A DNA stretch of 64,000 nt from Gammaproteobacteria bacterium UBA5078 (GTDB lineage Bacteria; Pseudomonadota; Gammaproteobacteria; Pseudomonadales; Pseudohongiellaceae), in assembly GCA_002416505.1 (NCBI GenBank), contig DIAM01000021.1, positions 491,118 through 555,117 on the forward strand. The letters are read 5' to 3'. The translations under genes and the position numbers were made by a program. The notes under the pieces were generated by a model. The model was not told the DNA's origin. It saw only the letters and a program-made list of their open reading frames with translations, and did no database searches. Shown piece by piece: positions 1 through 9,047 of the stretch. How positions within the stretch are numbered: position 1 is the stretch's first letter; the number at the start of each line of letters is the position of its first letter.

Positions 1-168
1 TATATCGAGACTGTCTTTCTTGAAAATTGAGTGAACCGTATAGTCAAATACGACATTGGATTTATCCAATATGGCGCCGATCTGGGGCTCACCAACATGA
101 TAATCACTATTCTTATCGAAATAGGTTTTGTCGATCGTGCCACCCGTGGTGAAAATCTTTATCTGCAT
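1..168 (-). CDS. Asparaginase-family protein, N-terminal part (cut by window edge)
   Basis: Only the first 56 codons lie in the window and the 3' end is missing. The translation begins MQIKIFTTGGTIDK, which carries the TTGGTI signature around the catalytic threonine of type I/II asparaginases and glutaminases (PF00710 family). These enzymes hydrolyse L-asparagine to aspartate and ammonia. No signal peptide is visible, so a cytoplasmic enzyme is likely. The ATG at 166-168 follows a GAGG Shine-Dalgarno-like sequence. Some bacterial members of this fold act on other amides, so the exact substrate is open. Confidence 0.75.
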   Translation of the reverse strand, partial: MQIKIFTTGGTIDKTYFDKNSDYHVGEPQIGAILDKSNVVFDYTVHSIFKKDSLDI

Positions 169-300
169 TAAAACTGCCTCGATTTACGCTTTCATAATCC
201 CGAATTCAGCCTCGCTCGCACTACACTGAGGCAGCGCAAGATTAGCATAGATTTAGGGTTTAGCGAGGCGGGTAAACTGCGGGGGTAGAGGGGGTAAAAC

Positions 301-330
301 GCGTCATGGCAGGGACACAGGCCATGACGC
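301..330 (-). terminator. Hairpin terminator after ovoA
   Basis: Perfect 10-bp inverted repeat GCGTCATGGC/GCCATGACGC with a 10-nt loop. On the minus strand it is followed by GTTTT. It lies about 50 nt beyond the ovoA stop codon and is the only good hairpin there. The T run is short, so termination may be only moderately efficient. Confidence 0.5.
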
Positions 331-381
331 GATAGTGATTTATGAGTCTGCCGCCAGCGGCAGGGACCCAGCGGGGCTGGC

Positions 382-2730
382 CTAGGGCTTGCGCCACACC
401 GAGACCTGGCTGACCACATACTCATACTTGCGGCGATGCTCGCGAATCATGAAAGGCAGATCCTCCTCGTGGAGAAGCTCGAAACCCTCGAGAATGCCGC
501 CAATCTTCGCCAGAGCCACCTCGTTGCTGTCGCCATCGAGGAAGTTCGCCTCGTCGGTGTACTGCGCCATCCAGCTATTGGGGGACACTATCACCAGCAC
601 GCCACCGGGGTTGAGCAGGCTGGCATCTTCTACGAACTGACGCAGGCATGCCGCAGGGTCGGGCAATCGGCAGAGCAGATTGCTTAGAAGTGCTGCATCG
701 AAACCGCTCATCTTGGCTTTTGCGCACAGCTCTGGCGCGCGTAGCTGTGCCGCATCTGCACGCACAAACAGCACACGCTCTGGGTTAACGCCTTCGGCCA
801 GTGTCGCGCATAAACCGGTACTGAAGCGTCCACTGTCGTGACGAACATAGTCCGCGCTGCCGTTTTGCTGCATACGCTGCGCGGCATCGATGAAGGCCTG
901 ACTGTAATCCAAGCCGATGACTTCCTCGAAACTCTCGCTTAGGTCGAAACTGGCACGGCCAACCGCACAGCCCAGATCGAGTACCTTGCCCCGCGCACCC
1001 GCGAAGCGGTTCACTAGCTCGACGGTTGCCGGAATGAAGGCCTGGAGCTGCGGATGCCCAACACGCGCGCTAATCTGGGTGTCCTGATTCTCTTGCGCGC
1101 TGCCATAGTGGAAAAGCATGTATTGATTGAGCAGCGCGTCTGTCTCGTAGCGGTCCTGTTGCGCGAGCGCAGTCTCTTCGCTTTGCACGATTCGGAAACC
1201 CGCGTGCTGGAAGAAGTGCGGGCGGAAGTGGAAGCGTGACCAGATGCTGGCCTCGTCGCCAGTACTGATGAAGGATCCGCCTAGAATCATCTGGTGCCGA
1301 TCATCGAAACAAGGGGTGCTGAAATCGACGTAATAGGGGTGAATGCTAAAGCCTGGCAGCGGGTGGAAGGTATCCTCACACCATTGCCAAACATTGCCGA
1401 AGACATCATTGAAGCCAAGGCTATTGGGCACAAAGCGATCCACTGGGCTCTCGCTACCGAAGTGCAGGTTATTGTTGACCTCATAAACACTCGCCAGCTC
1501 AGCCTCATCCGCCATGACGCGATCGAGCCTAAGGAGTTCGGGTTGGTCTGCCTGCCATTCGGCGGCGCCTTGCAGAGCCGGCTCACGAATCGCTAAGTGC
1601 TCCTTCTCTTGCAGCAAGCGATAGGGCGCGTTCACGGTGTCGCGTTTGCTGCGCCAAGCACAGTAGGCCTTCGCCTCATAATGGTTCGCGACGACCGGCC
1701 AGTCCCACTGCATCGGCTCTACACTGAAGGTAGTGCGCAGCTTGAAACGATGGGAGCCCACCGGGCCGTCCTGTACCCAGAAGGTGGGCCAACGTGTATT
1801 GCGAAAGCGGCGCCAGGCTAAACCGTCTTCACTCCAGAAGCCATCGTCGAGATAGCCGCCACTGGCGACGAACTCATAAAATTCGCCATTACTTATCAGG
1901 CGCTGGCTCGCCCTGAAGGCGCCAACTTGGCGCTTGTCCTCGCCATATTCATTGTCCCAGCCGAAGCTTGGCCACCCGCGCGGCTTACCCAGCTGCACGG
2001 ATTTTTCCTCCACCGCCACCATCGGGTTCTCGGCTGGGTAGTGCTCGCCAGGCACTGGCGCGGTATTGGGTTGTGCGCGCTCACTCAGTAGCACGCGCGG
2101 CCAGTTCTCTGGCGTCTTCAGGTGCTGTGGCGGCAGCTCGCGCATGAGCACGCTCGATGTCTCGAGGTGGATGCGCTCGTGTTCGAAGCACATCGCCATC
2201 GCCCATGCGGGGCTGTCCATCGTGACCGGGGCATCGAAGGCCGGGTGTGTCTTGATGAGATTGCGCACGAGTGCGTACACGGTCTTGCGGTAGTCGACCA
2301 CCTCCTGGAGGGAGGGCCATACCACTTGCTCACCCTCATGCAGATCGTCCCAGCTCATCTCGTCAACACCGGTCTCAAACAGCACTTCGAAGTGTTGATT
2401 GATAGGCGCATCGATCAAGCCCGCAACCAGCAGCTTGTTTACATAGAAGGTCACAGGGTGGGCGTAGTAGAAGATCAACGGGTGTCGCGTCTTATGATAG
2501 GGCCTCAGGAAATAGGCCTCCTCACTGGTGAGCGCTGAGAATAGGCTCTCCGTCAGGCCCCAGGTATTCTCGAAATAGTGCAGGAAAGCCTGGCGCCCCG
2601 CGTCCAGTTGCAGCAGGCGCAGAGAAGACGTGGGTTTCGGAGCTAAGCGTGACGCCTGAATGACAGGGATAGCGGCCGCTGCGCTGGGCTTTTGCTTATT
2701 CTTACTATTAATTTTCTTCATGACGTCCAT
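382..2730 (-). CDS. ovoA: 5-histidylcysteine sulfoxide synthase / histidylcysteine methyltransferase OvoA
   Basis: Three-part protein of 782 residues, typical of OvoA, which starts ovothiol synthesis. The non-heme iron enzyme joins cysteine to histidine through an oxidative C-S bond, and the C-terminal methyltransferase N-methylates the imidazole of the later intermediate. An N-terminal DinB-like domain supplies iron ligands: His91 and the H-x3-H-x-E motif at His184/His188/Glu190. A formylglycine-generating-enzyme-like domain follows (about 245-520, FGNVWQW region), then a Rossmann methyltransferase (about 590-780) with VLDLGCAVGRAS as SAM motif I. The C-terminal methyltransferase separates it from ergothioneine enzyme EgtB. 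No ovoB-like PLP lyase is adjacent, although the next gene, on the other strand, is PLP dependent. ATG at 2721 (codon 4) is an alternative start. Confidence 0.93.
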   Translation of the reverse strand: MDVMKKINSKNKQKPSAAAAIPVIQASRLAPKPTSSLRLLQLDAGRQAFLHYFENTWGLTESLFSALTSEEAYFLRPYHKTRHPLIFYYAHPVTFYVNKLLVAGLIDAPINQHFEVLFETGVDEMSWDDLHEGEQVVWPSLQEVVDYRKTVYALVRNLIKTHPAFDAPVTMDSPAWAMAMCFEHERIHLETSSVLMRELPPQHLKTPENWPRVLLSERAQPNTAPVPGEHYPAENPMVAVEEKSVQLGKPRGWPSFGWDNEYGEDKRQVGAFRASQRLISNGEFYEFVASGGYLDDGFWSEDGLAWRRFRNTRWPTFWVQDGPVGSHRFKLRTTFSVEPMQWDWPVVANHYEAKAYCAWRSKRDTVNAPYRLLQEKEHLAIREPALQGAAEWQADQPELLRLDRVMADEAELASVYEVNNNLHFGSESPVDRFVPNSLGFNDVFGNVWQWCEDTFHPLPGFSIHPYYVDFSTPCFDDRHQMILGGSFISTGDEASIWSRFHFRPHFFQHAGFRIVQSEETALAQQDRYETDALLNQYMLFHYGSAQENQDTQISARVGHPQLQAFIPATVELVNRFAGARGKVLDLGCAVGRASFDLSESFEEVIGLDYSQAFIDAAQRMQQNGSADYVRHDSGRFSTGLCATLAEGVNPERVLFVRADAAQLRAPELCAKAKMSGFDAALLSNLLCRLPDPAACLRQFVEDASLLNPGGVLVIVSPNSWMAQYTDEANFLDGDSNEVALAKIGGILEGFELLHEEDLPFMIREHRRKYEYVVSQVSVWRKP

Positions 2731-2887
2731 TGCACTGTTGATGAGTGTTGGTTTGGGTCCGATTGAGACTATTATGACCCGACTTCGTTACATAAACCCT
2801 AAGGCCTGTGCGGCATGCGCCCTTGCTGCGGCTTGAGTTGGCACTCGGTTCGGGTAAACTGGCCGACCTAGTGCTAGGCCTGCTCCC

Positions 2888-4069
2888 ATGCGCGGTTTAT
2901 GCGGCACGCGTCCCATAAGAGGCAACATTTTGCGAAGCAAACTTCCTAATATCGGCACCACTATCTTCACCGTGATGTCGACGATGGCACAGGAACATGG
3001 TGCCATCAACCTCTCGCAGGGCTTCCCCGATTTCGATTGCCCCGAACGATTGCGTGAACTCGTGGCTCACTACTTAAACGATCGCAAGAATCAGTATCCC
3101 CCCATGGTGGGCATTCCAGCGCTGCGCGAGCAGATCGCCCTTAAGGTTCAAGCCTTATACGGCTTTAGCGCAGACATGGATCAGGAGGTGACCGTCACCT
3201 CGGGTGCTACGGAGGCACTGTTCGATGCGATCCACGCGACCGTGAGTGCCGGTGACGAGGTGATCGTGTTCGACCCCGCCTATGACTCCTACGCTCCCGC
3301 GATCAGTCTCGCGGGGGCAAAGGCGATCCACATCCCAATGCAATTGCCCGCTTTTAGCATCGACTGGCAGCGCGTTCGTGACAGCATCACTGCGCGCACG
3401 CGCCTCATCATCATCAATACCCCGCACAATCCTAGCGGCGCGGTGTTAACTAAGACCGATATCGACACGCTGGCGCAGATTACGCGCGACACAGATATCT
3501 ATGTGCTCTCCGACGAAGTCTATGAGCATATGGTATTCGATGACGGCATGCATGAGAGCGTGTTACGCCACGAGGAGTTGCGGCAACGCAGCTTCGCGGT
3601 GTTCTCCTTCGGCAAGACTTATCACGCGACCGGCTGGAAGCTAGCCTACTGCGTCGCCCCAGCGACGATGACGCGAGAGTTTCGCAAGGTACATCAATTC
3701 GTCACCTTTACCTCGCCTAGTTTTATTCAATATGCCATCGCCGATTTCATGGACGAATGTCCACAGCACGCCATCGAGCTGCCTCGCTTCTACCAAGACA
3801 AGCGCGACACGTTCTGTCGTTTACTTGCGGACTCTCGTTTCGTCCTGCACCCGTCTCGCGGCACCTATTTTCAACTCGCAGATTATAGCGCCTTGAGTGC
3901 TGCCACAGACATGGAATTCGTTACACAGCTTACGCAGAAAAATGGCGTCGCGGCGATTCCTCTCTCCCCGTTTTACGAAAAAGCGCCCAATAGCACATTA
4001 ATTCGTTTCTGCTTCTGTAAGGACGATGCCACGCTAGAGGCCGCCGCGCGGATACTGTGCGCACTATGA
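2888..4069 (+). CDS. Methionine aminotransferase (YbdL type)
   Basis: Fold type I PLP aminotransferase that aligns along its length with E. coli YbdL, a methionine/aromatic 2-oxo acid transaminase. Visible marks: KLPNIGTTIF at the N terminus, the NLSQGFPDF motif, NTPHNPSG (about 177-184), SDEVYEH with Asp209/Tyr212, and the Schiff-base Lys243 in SFGKTYHATGWK. Start choice: ATG 2888 gives extra N-terminal residues. TTG 2930, seven bases after AAGAGG, starts at LRSKLPNIG, just before the conserved KLP, and may be the true start. The gene is divergent from ovoA, with queG ten bases downstream, probably cotranscribed. A kynurenine-aminotransferase-like specificity is possible. Confidence 0.9.
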   Translation: MRGLCGTRPIRGNILRSKLPNIGTTIFTVMSTMAQEHGAINLSQGFPDFDCPERLRELVAHYLNDRKNQYPPMVGIPALREQIALKVQALYGFSADMDQEVTVTSGATEALFDAIHATVSAGDEVIVFDPAYDSYAPAISLAGAKAIHIPMQLPAFSIDWQRVRDSITARTRLIIINTPHNPSGAVLTKTDIDTLAQITRDTDIYVLSDEVYEHMVFDDGMHESVLRHEELRQRSFAVFSFGKTYHATGWKLAYCVAPATMTREFRKVHQFVTFTSPSFIQYAIADFMDECPQHAIELPRFYQDKRDTFCRLLADSRFVLHPSRGTYFQLADYSALSAATDMEFVTQLTQKNGVAAIPLSPFYEKAPNSTLIRFCFCKDDATLEAAARILCAL

Positions 4070-4079
4070 CGAGACACCT

Positions 4080-5138
4080 ATGAAGCCTAGCGAGTTAGAC
4101 TCTTTGGCGCGGGACATCAAGGCGTGGGGGCTGGAGCTAGGCTTCGCGCAAGTCACCATAGCCGATGTCGACATGAGCGCCTACGGCCCGCACCTACGCA
4201 GCTGGCTGGACAATCACTACCATGGCGACATGGAGTATATGCAGCGCCACGCCCAGTTTCGCCTCGACCCAGAGTCCTTAGTGCCCAACACCTTGCGCGC
4301 GATCTGCGTACGCATGGACTATGCACTGACCAGCACTAACTCTCTGGCCGAGTTGAAAACCCCTGAGAAGGCCTATATTTCGCGCTATGCCCGCGGGCGC
4401 GACTATCACAAATTAATTCGCAAACGATTACAGCGACTAGCCGATCGCGTCAGCGAAGCGATAGGGCCCTTCGGCTACCGAGCGTTCGTCGATAGCGCCC
4501 CGGTATTGGAGCGCGCCCTCGCCGAGAAGTCTGGCATGGGCTGGATCGGCAAGAATACGATGCTGATTAATCGCAAGGCTGGCTCCTGGTTCTTCCTCGC
4601 AGAGCTCTTCACCGATTTGCCACTTCCCATAGACGCCCCCACCGGCGCCCATTGCGGCTCCTGCAATGCCTGTATCGATATCTGTCCCACCAAAGCCTTC
4701 GTCGCGCCTAATGTGTTAGACGCGCGCCGTTGTATTTCCTATCTGACCATAGAGCTGCGCACCGCCATACCGCTTGAGTTGCGGCCCTTAATGGGCAATA
4801 GGATATTCGGCTGCGATGACTGCCAGATTATTTGCCCTTGGAATAAGTTCACAAAACTTAGCAACGAGGAGGATTTTGCGCCTAGGCATGGTCTAGACGA
4901 TGCCGACTTATTGAAATTGTTCGCATGGAACGAAGAGGAGTTTCTGCGCCTAACAGAAGGCTCCGCGATTCGCCGCATCGGCTATGAGTGCTGGTTGCGT
5001 AATCTTGCGGTAGCATTAGGCAATGCCCCGCGCAATGACGCGATTGTCGGCGCCTTGCAAGAGCGACTCGCATACCCATCGCCACTGGTGCGCGAACATG
5101 TGGAGTGGGCGCTCGAACAGCATGGCGCTGCGACTTAA
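4080..5138 (+). CDS. queG: Epoxyqueuosine reductase QueG
   Basis: Cobalamin- and iron-sulfur-dependent enzyme that reduces epoxyqueuosine to queuosine in the wobble position of tRNAs for Tyr, His, Asn and Asp. The 352-residue protein has the catalytic-Asp region FVDSAPVLERALAEKSG (Asp138), and two 4Fe-4S cluster motifs: CGSCNACIDICP (Cys192, 195, 198, 202) with Cys218, and CDDCQIICP (Cys245, 248, 252). C-terminal residues show a HEAT-like helical tail. It begins 10 bases after the aminotransferase stop and ends facing orn. Length and motifs match the family. Confidence 0.95.
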   Translation: MKPSELDSLARDIKAWGLELGFAQVTIADVDMSAYGPHLRSWLDNHYHGDMEYMQRHAQFRLDPESLVPNTLRAICVRMDYALTSTNSLAELKTPEKAYISRYARGRDYHKLIRKRLQRLADRVSEAIGPFGYRAFVDSAPVLERALAEKSGMGWIGKNTMLINRKAGSWFFLAELFTDLPLPIDAPTGAHCGSCNACIDICPTKAFVAPNVLDARRCISYLTIELRTAIPLELRPLMGNRIFGCDDCQIICPWNKFTKLSNEEDFAPRHGLDDADLLKLFAWNEEEFLRLTEGSAIRRIGYECWLRNLAVALGNAPRNDAIVGALQERLAYPSPLVREHVEWALEQHGAAT

Positions 5139-5154
5139 CTCCTACAAAATTCAT

Positions 5155-5190
5155 TGGCAGTGGGGTCGGGCAAGCCCGCTCCCACTGCCA
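5155..5190. repeat. REP-like palindrome between queG and orn
   Basis: Imperfect 36-bp palindrome: outer arms TGGCAGTGGG/CCCACTGCCA (5155-5164, 5181-5190) and inner arms CGGGC-AA-GCCCG (5167-5178). It lies between two convergent genes, where it could act as a bidirectional transcript end, but no T run follows on either strand. The sequence CGGGCAAGCCCGCTCCCAC is the type of core seen in Pseudomonas REP elements. That likeness is from memory and was not searched. Confidence 0.6.
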
Positions 5191-5199
5191 GAGAATTAT

Positions 5200-5751
5200 T
5201 TACGCCTTGATGAAGTGTTCGCGGTAGTGCTGCAGCTCCGCGATCGAATCCTTGATGTCGTCCATCGCCTGATGGGTTGCGCGCTTCTTCAGCGAGTTCA
5301 ATACCTCGGGAGACCAGCGCTTTGCAAGCTCCTTCAGAGTGCTGACGTCCAGGTTACGGTAGTGGAAAAATGCTTCTAGCTCGGGCATATAACGCGCGAG
5401 GAAGCGGCGGTCCTGACAGATGCTATTGCCACACATTGGAGAGGCCCCTTGTGCGGAGTATTCTCGCAAGAACTCGAGAGTCGCGGACTCTGCCTGCCCA
5501 TCTGCGAACAGGCTATTGCGAACCCGTTCGATCAAGCCGGAATTGCCATGGGTGCGTTGGTTCCACTCATCCATAGCTGCCAGTGCCGCATCGGACTGCT
5601 TGACCGCGATCACCGGGCCTTGTGCGATGTAATTGAGATCGGCGTCGGTGACTAGGGTCGCGATCTCGATGATACGGTCGGTCTCTGGCACCAGCCCGGT
5701 CATCTCCAGATCGATCCAAATGAGGGTGTTCTTCTTGTCTAATTCTGTCAT
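5200..5751 (-). CDS. orn: Oligoribonuclease
   Basis: 3'-5' exonuclease that finishes RNA decay by cutting 2-5-mer oligonucleotides (including pGpG from c-di-GMP turnover) to mononucleotides in the cytoplasm. The 183-residue protein has the DEDDh catalytic set: Asp14 and Glu16 in WIDLEMTGL, Asp114 in CQDRRF, and His160 with Asp164/165 in RATHQAMDD. A GGAG sequence precedes the ATG. It is divergent from rsgA, an arrangement common in gammaproteobacteria. Its presence fits the c-di-GMP-type protein encoded at 33.9-35.6 kb. Confidence 0.97.
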   Translation of the reverse strand: MTELDKKNTLIWIDLEMTGLVPETDRIIEIATLVTDADLNYIAQGPVIAVKQSDAALAAMDEWNQRTHGNSGLIERVRNSLFADGQAESATLEFLREYSAQGASPMCGNSICQDRRFLARYMPELEAFFHYRNLDVSTLKELAKRWSPEVLNSLKKRATHQAMDDIKDSIAELQHYREHFIKA

Positions 5752-5932
5752 GAGCTACTCCAGGCCTATACGCGAGTGCAGGCATCGACGGATGAGTTCG
5801 CGATGCTACGCAAAAACGCGATTGTAACAGAGCGGCCCGCGCGCGGCAGTCCCCGTATCTAGGGCTTTTACTGTACACTGCGCGGCATACGACGCCGGGG
5901 CTAAGTGCGCCGCGAACAGGACTAATACCTAT

Positions 5933-6961
5933 ATGACTAAACGCAGGCTCACTCAGCAACAACGTGGCCGCATCGACCGCAATCAAGCATTGCGCGAGCG
6001 CGGCGTACGCAAGACCGTGGACGAGGGCGACACCGAAGCGCTGGGGCCACAGCTTACCGGCCTAGTGATCTGCCATTTTGGGCAGCAGCTGGAGATCGAG
6101 TGCACCTCGCCGGAGCATGCGGGCAAGATATTTAGATGCTTCCAGCGCACCAACCTCCCGGCGCTGGCCACGGGGGATAGGGTGATTTGGCAGGCCAATG
6201 GCGAGAGTAGTGGCGTAGTGGTCGCGCTGCAGGAGCGTAGCTCACTCATGGCGCGGCCCAATCAACAAGCAAACCTAAGACCGATCGCCGCGAATGTCAG
6301 CGTCGTCGCCATCACCATAGCGCCTCTTCCCGAGGCCTTCGCCAACCTGATAGATCGTTATCTTGTGATGGCATCTTTTCTTAAGCTGCGCCCCATACTC
6401 GTGCTCAATAAGACTGACCTCCTTGATCCAGAGCGCGATGCCAAGCTAGAGGCGATGCTGAGCAATTATGCGCGCATTGGCGTCGAGATCCACAGAGTCT
6501 CTAGCAGGCAGGGAGAGGGTGTGGAGGCATTGGCTGCCGCATTGAAAGAGGAGACGGTGGTATTCGTCGGGCAATCTGGGGTTGGCAAGTCTTCACTAGT
6601 GAATGCCTTGCGCGGCGATGATGACGACGCACACAATAGCGCTATCGTGGGCGGAATGTCGCAGAGCCGCGACAAGGGCACCCATACTACGACCGCCGCA
6701 CGGCTCTACCATTTGCCCGGAAGCGGCGACCTAATCGATTCGCCTGGTATCCGCGAATTCGGACTCTGGAACCTGGATCCGCAGATGCTCTTCGATGGCT
6801 TCGTCGAGTTCGCGCCCTACCGTGGCGCTTGCCGCTTTCGCGACTGCAAACACCAGCAGGAGCCCGACTGCGCTTTGAAGCAGGCGGTGGAAGAGGGCAA
6901 GATTAGCCCGGAGCGCCTGGCGAGTTACTTCTTCCTACTCTCGACACTAGAGGCCAAGTAG
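5933..6961 (+). CDS. rsgA: Ribosome small-subunit biogenesis GTPase RsgA
   Basis: Circularly permuted GTPase that acts late in 30S maturation. Order of elements in the 342 residues: basic N terminus, OB-fold domain (about 40-110), the G4 motif NKTD (159-162) before the P loop GQSGVGKS (213-220), DSPG as G3 (269-272), and a C-terminal zinc knuckle with Cys300, Cys305, His307 and Cys313. The G4-before-G1 order is diagnostic. The gene converges on motB with only five bases between the stop codons. Confidence 0.97.
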   Translation: MTKRRLTQQQRGRIDRNQALRERGVRKTVDEGDTEALGPQLTGLVICHFGQQLEIECTSPEHAGKIFRCFQRTNLPALATGDRVIWQANGESSGVVVALQERSSLMARPNQQANLRPIAANVSVVAITIAPLPEAFANLIDRYLVMASFLKLRPILVLNKTDLLDPERDAKLEAMLSNYARIGVEIHRVSSRQGEGVEALAAALKEETVVFVGQSGVGKSSLVNALRGDDDDAHNSAIVGGMSQSRDKGTHTTTAARLYHLPGSGDLIDSPGIREFGLWNLDPQMLFDGFVEFAPYRGACRFRDCKHQQEPDCALKQAVEEGKISPERLASYFFLLSTLEAK

Positions 6962-6966
6962 GCCTC

Positions 6967-7908
6967 TTAGAATATTTCGACAGTGGGAGTAGCGGGCACT
7001 ATTTCTGGCCCGGGCGTAGGCGCAGCGAGGCCGGAGTTCGATAGGGCATCGACGCGGGACTGGGCCACGGAGTTCAACACCATGATGACGATGCGCCTGT
7101 TCATTGCCCCTAGGGGATCCTCGGCGTTTAGTGGCACCGAATCCGCCATTCCTATAATTTGCGCGACCTGATCCGGGTGCAGGCCGCCATCGACTAGCGC
7201 GCGGCGTGCGGCGTTGGCTCGGTCCGAAGACAGCTCCCAGTTGCTATAGTCATCCTCACTGCTAAAGCGCGAGCCGTCGGTGTGGCCGAATACACTAATA
7301 TTATTCGGCACATTGCCGAAGATTCGCCCCATCGCCCAGAGGATTTCCATCGCATAAGGGCGCAGCCTAGACTGCCCGTTGTCGAACAGGGGCCGTCCTT
7401 CGCGATCGATAATCTGCACCATGAGCCCATCGTCGGTGACCTCGAAAGACACGCTATCGCGGAACCATTCGAAGGTCTGATTGAGATTGATCTCAGCCTC
7501 AACCTCACCACGCAGATTATTCATCGACTCCAATCTTCGCAAACGCGCCAGCTCGACGAACTCTGGGTTCTCCATCTCCTGTTCGGAGTCGATCACGGGC
7601 TCCTCGTCCTGACGCACCAGCGAGAGGTTAAGGCCCTGGTTGTTTACATTGAGAGGGCGGCCCTGCAGATCCAATACATAGGGAGTACCACCGTCACCGA
7701 CGGCGCCTAGATTAGTCGGGTCAGAGAAATAACCGGCGATGGCCATTTTCTCGAGGTTGGTAGTGGATTCGATCAGCCATAGCACGAGAAAGAATGCCAT
7801 TAGGGCGAGGGCGAAGTCGGCGAAGGCGATTTTCCACGCACCGCCATGAGCCCCGCCTTCGACCTTCTTCACTCGCTTGATGACTATATTCTGTTCGCTT
7901 TTTTCCAC
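6967..7908 (-). CDS. motB: Flagellar motor stator protein MotB
   Basis: Peptidoglycan-anchoring half of the proton-driven flagellar stator. The 313 residues contain a short cytoplasmic N terminus, a single membrane helix starting WKIAFADFALALMAFF with the proton-carrying Asp31, a plug/linker region, and an OmpA-like peptidoglycan-binding domain (about 165-290, with NNISVFGHTDGS and the NRRIVIMV end). It follows motA by 42 bases and is surely cotranscribed with it. No other flagellar gene is in the window. Confidence 0.95.
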   Translation of the reverse strand: MEKSEQNIVIKRVKKVEGGAHGGAWKIAFADFALALMAFFLVLWLIESTTNLEKMAIAGYFSDPTNLGAVGDGGTPYVLDLQGRPLNVNNQGLNLSLVRQDEEPVIDSEQEMENPEFVELARLRRLESMNNLRGEVEAEINLNQTFEWFRDSVSFEVTDDGLMVQIIDREGRPLFDNGQSRLRPYAMEILWAMGRIFGNVPNNISVFGHTDGSRFSSEDDYSNWELSSDRANAARRALVDGGLHPDQVAQIIGMADSVPLNAEDPLGAMNRRIVIMVLNSVAQSRVDALSNSGLAAPTPGPEIVPATPTVEIF

Positions 7909-7950
7909 AATTCGCTCGGGGCATTAGGCGCTTAAGGGGCGTATTTCACA

Positions 7951-8802
7951 CTATCGACTTCTGACGTGTGTCTCGAGTTCTGCAAAGCTAGGTCGATCGG
8001 CCGAGAAGAGCGTCTTGCGAGCGAACTCAACTGCCATCTGCGGCGGCAGACCATTGGAGGTCGCCACAATCGCCGCCTTCACACATTCGAACATCTTAAT
8101 GTCCTCTTCGGCGACCGATTGCAGTCGCGTGCTCATCGGCCCAACGAAGCCATAGGCTAGGAAGATACCGAGGAAGGTACCCACCAACGCCGCGGCCACA
8201 CTCTGCCCCAATGCTTCGGGCGGGCCACCGAGCTTCTGCATCGTGATCACGATACCCAGTACCGCCGCCACGATCCCGAAGCCCGGCAAGCCATCGGCGA
8301 TGCGGTGAATGGCGTGTGAGGGCTCGGTCAGCTCGTGCAGCTGTGTCTCGATCTCGGTATCCATCATGGCCTCGATCTCATGGGGGGCCAAGTTGCTAGT
8401 AGTGAGAATGCGCAGGTTATCGGCGATGAACTCGATCATGCGCTTGTCTTTGAGCAGCTTCGGATAGCGCGTGAAGATACCACTTTCGGTAGGAGACTCG
8501 ATGTCACCCTCGACGGCCATCATGCCTTCGCGGCGCGCCTTGTTGAATATATCGTAGAGAAGCCCCAGCAGGTCGAGATACAGAGCGGAGTTCTTATTCG
8601 AGCCGAAGATCGCGCTGGGCAGCTGCTTACCCGTGTGCACGACCAGGTGCATGCTATTGGCAATGAGGAACGCGCCGAGGGCGGCCCCCACGATGATAAT
8701 GACCTCTGTTGGTTGCCAAAGCAGCATAAGAATACCGCCATGGAGCATGTACCCACCGGCCACACTGCCAATTACTACGATGACACCTATGAAAAAAAGC
8801 AT
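7951..8802 (-). CDS. motA: Flagellar motor stator protein MotA
   Basis: Proton-channel half of the stator. The start was set at ATG 8802 because AAGGAA lies upstream and the product then begins MLFFIGVIVVIGSVAGGYML, the expected first membrane helix. The longer frame to 8883 would add an unrelated arginine-rich leader. The 283-residue protein has four hydrophobic segments, the conserved LPGFGIVAAVLG region after the large cytoplasmic loop, and a C-terminal cytoplasmic tail, close to the usual MotA length. motAB between rsgA and psd is the pseudomonad-like order. Confidence 0.95.
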   Translation of the reverse strand: MLFFIGVIVVIGSVAGGYMLHGGILMLLWQPTEVIIIVGAALGAFLIANSMHLVVHTGKQLPSAIFGSNKNSALYLDLLGLLYDIFNKARREGMMAVEGDIESPTESGIFTRYPKLLKDKRMIEFIADNLRILTTSNLAPHEIEAMMDTEIETQLHELTEPSHAIHRIADGLPGFGIVAAVLGIVITMQKLGGPPEALGQSVAAALVGTFLGIFLAYGFVGPMSTRLQSVAEEDIKMFECVKAAIVATSNGLPPQMAVEFARKTLFSADRPSFAELETHVRSR

Positions 8803-9047
8803 CGGATAGATTCCTTTAAACCGGCTGTTGATACGCCAGTTCTCGCGCCTAATGGCGCAGCAAGATGGAAACGTGGGCGACATTACCCCGTTTCTAGAAT
8901 GGTTCTACTTCTCTATAGATCGGACAAAAGGCGAATATCATTAGTCCAAGCGCGCAATTATAACCATTTTGCCTTATAACTTGTTTCACTTCTTAGGCTT
9001 GATTAAGCTGTGCCTCATTTACGTTAAGCGACTTAGATTCGGATCAT

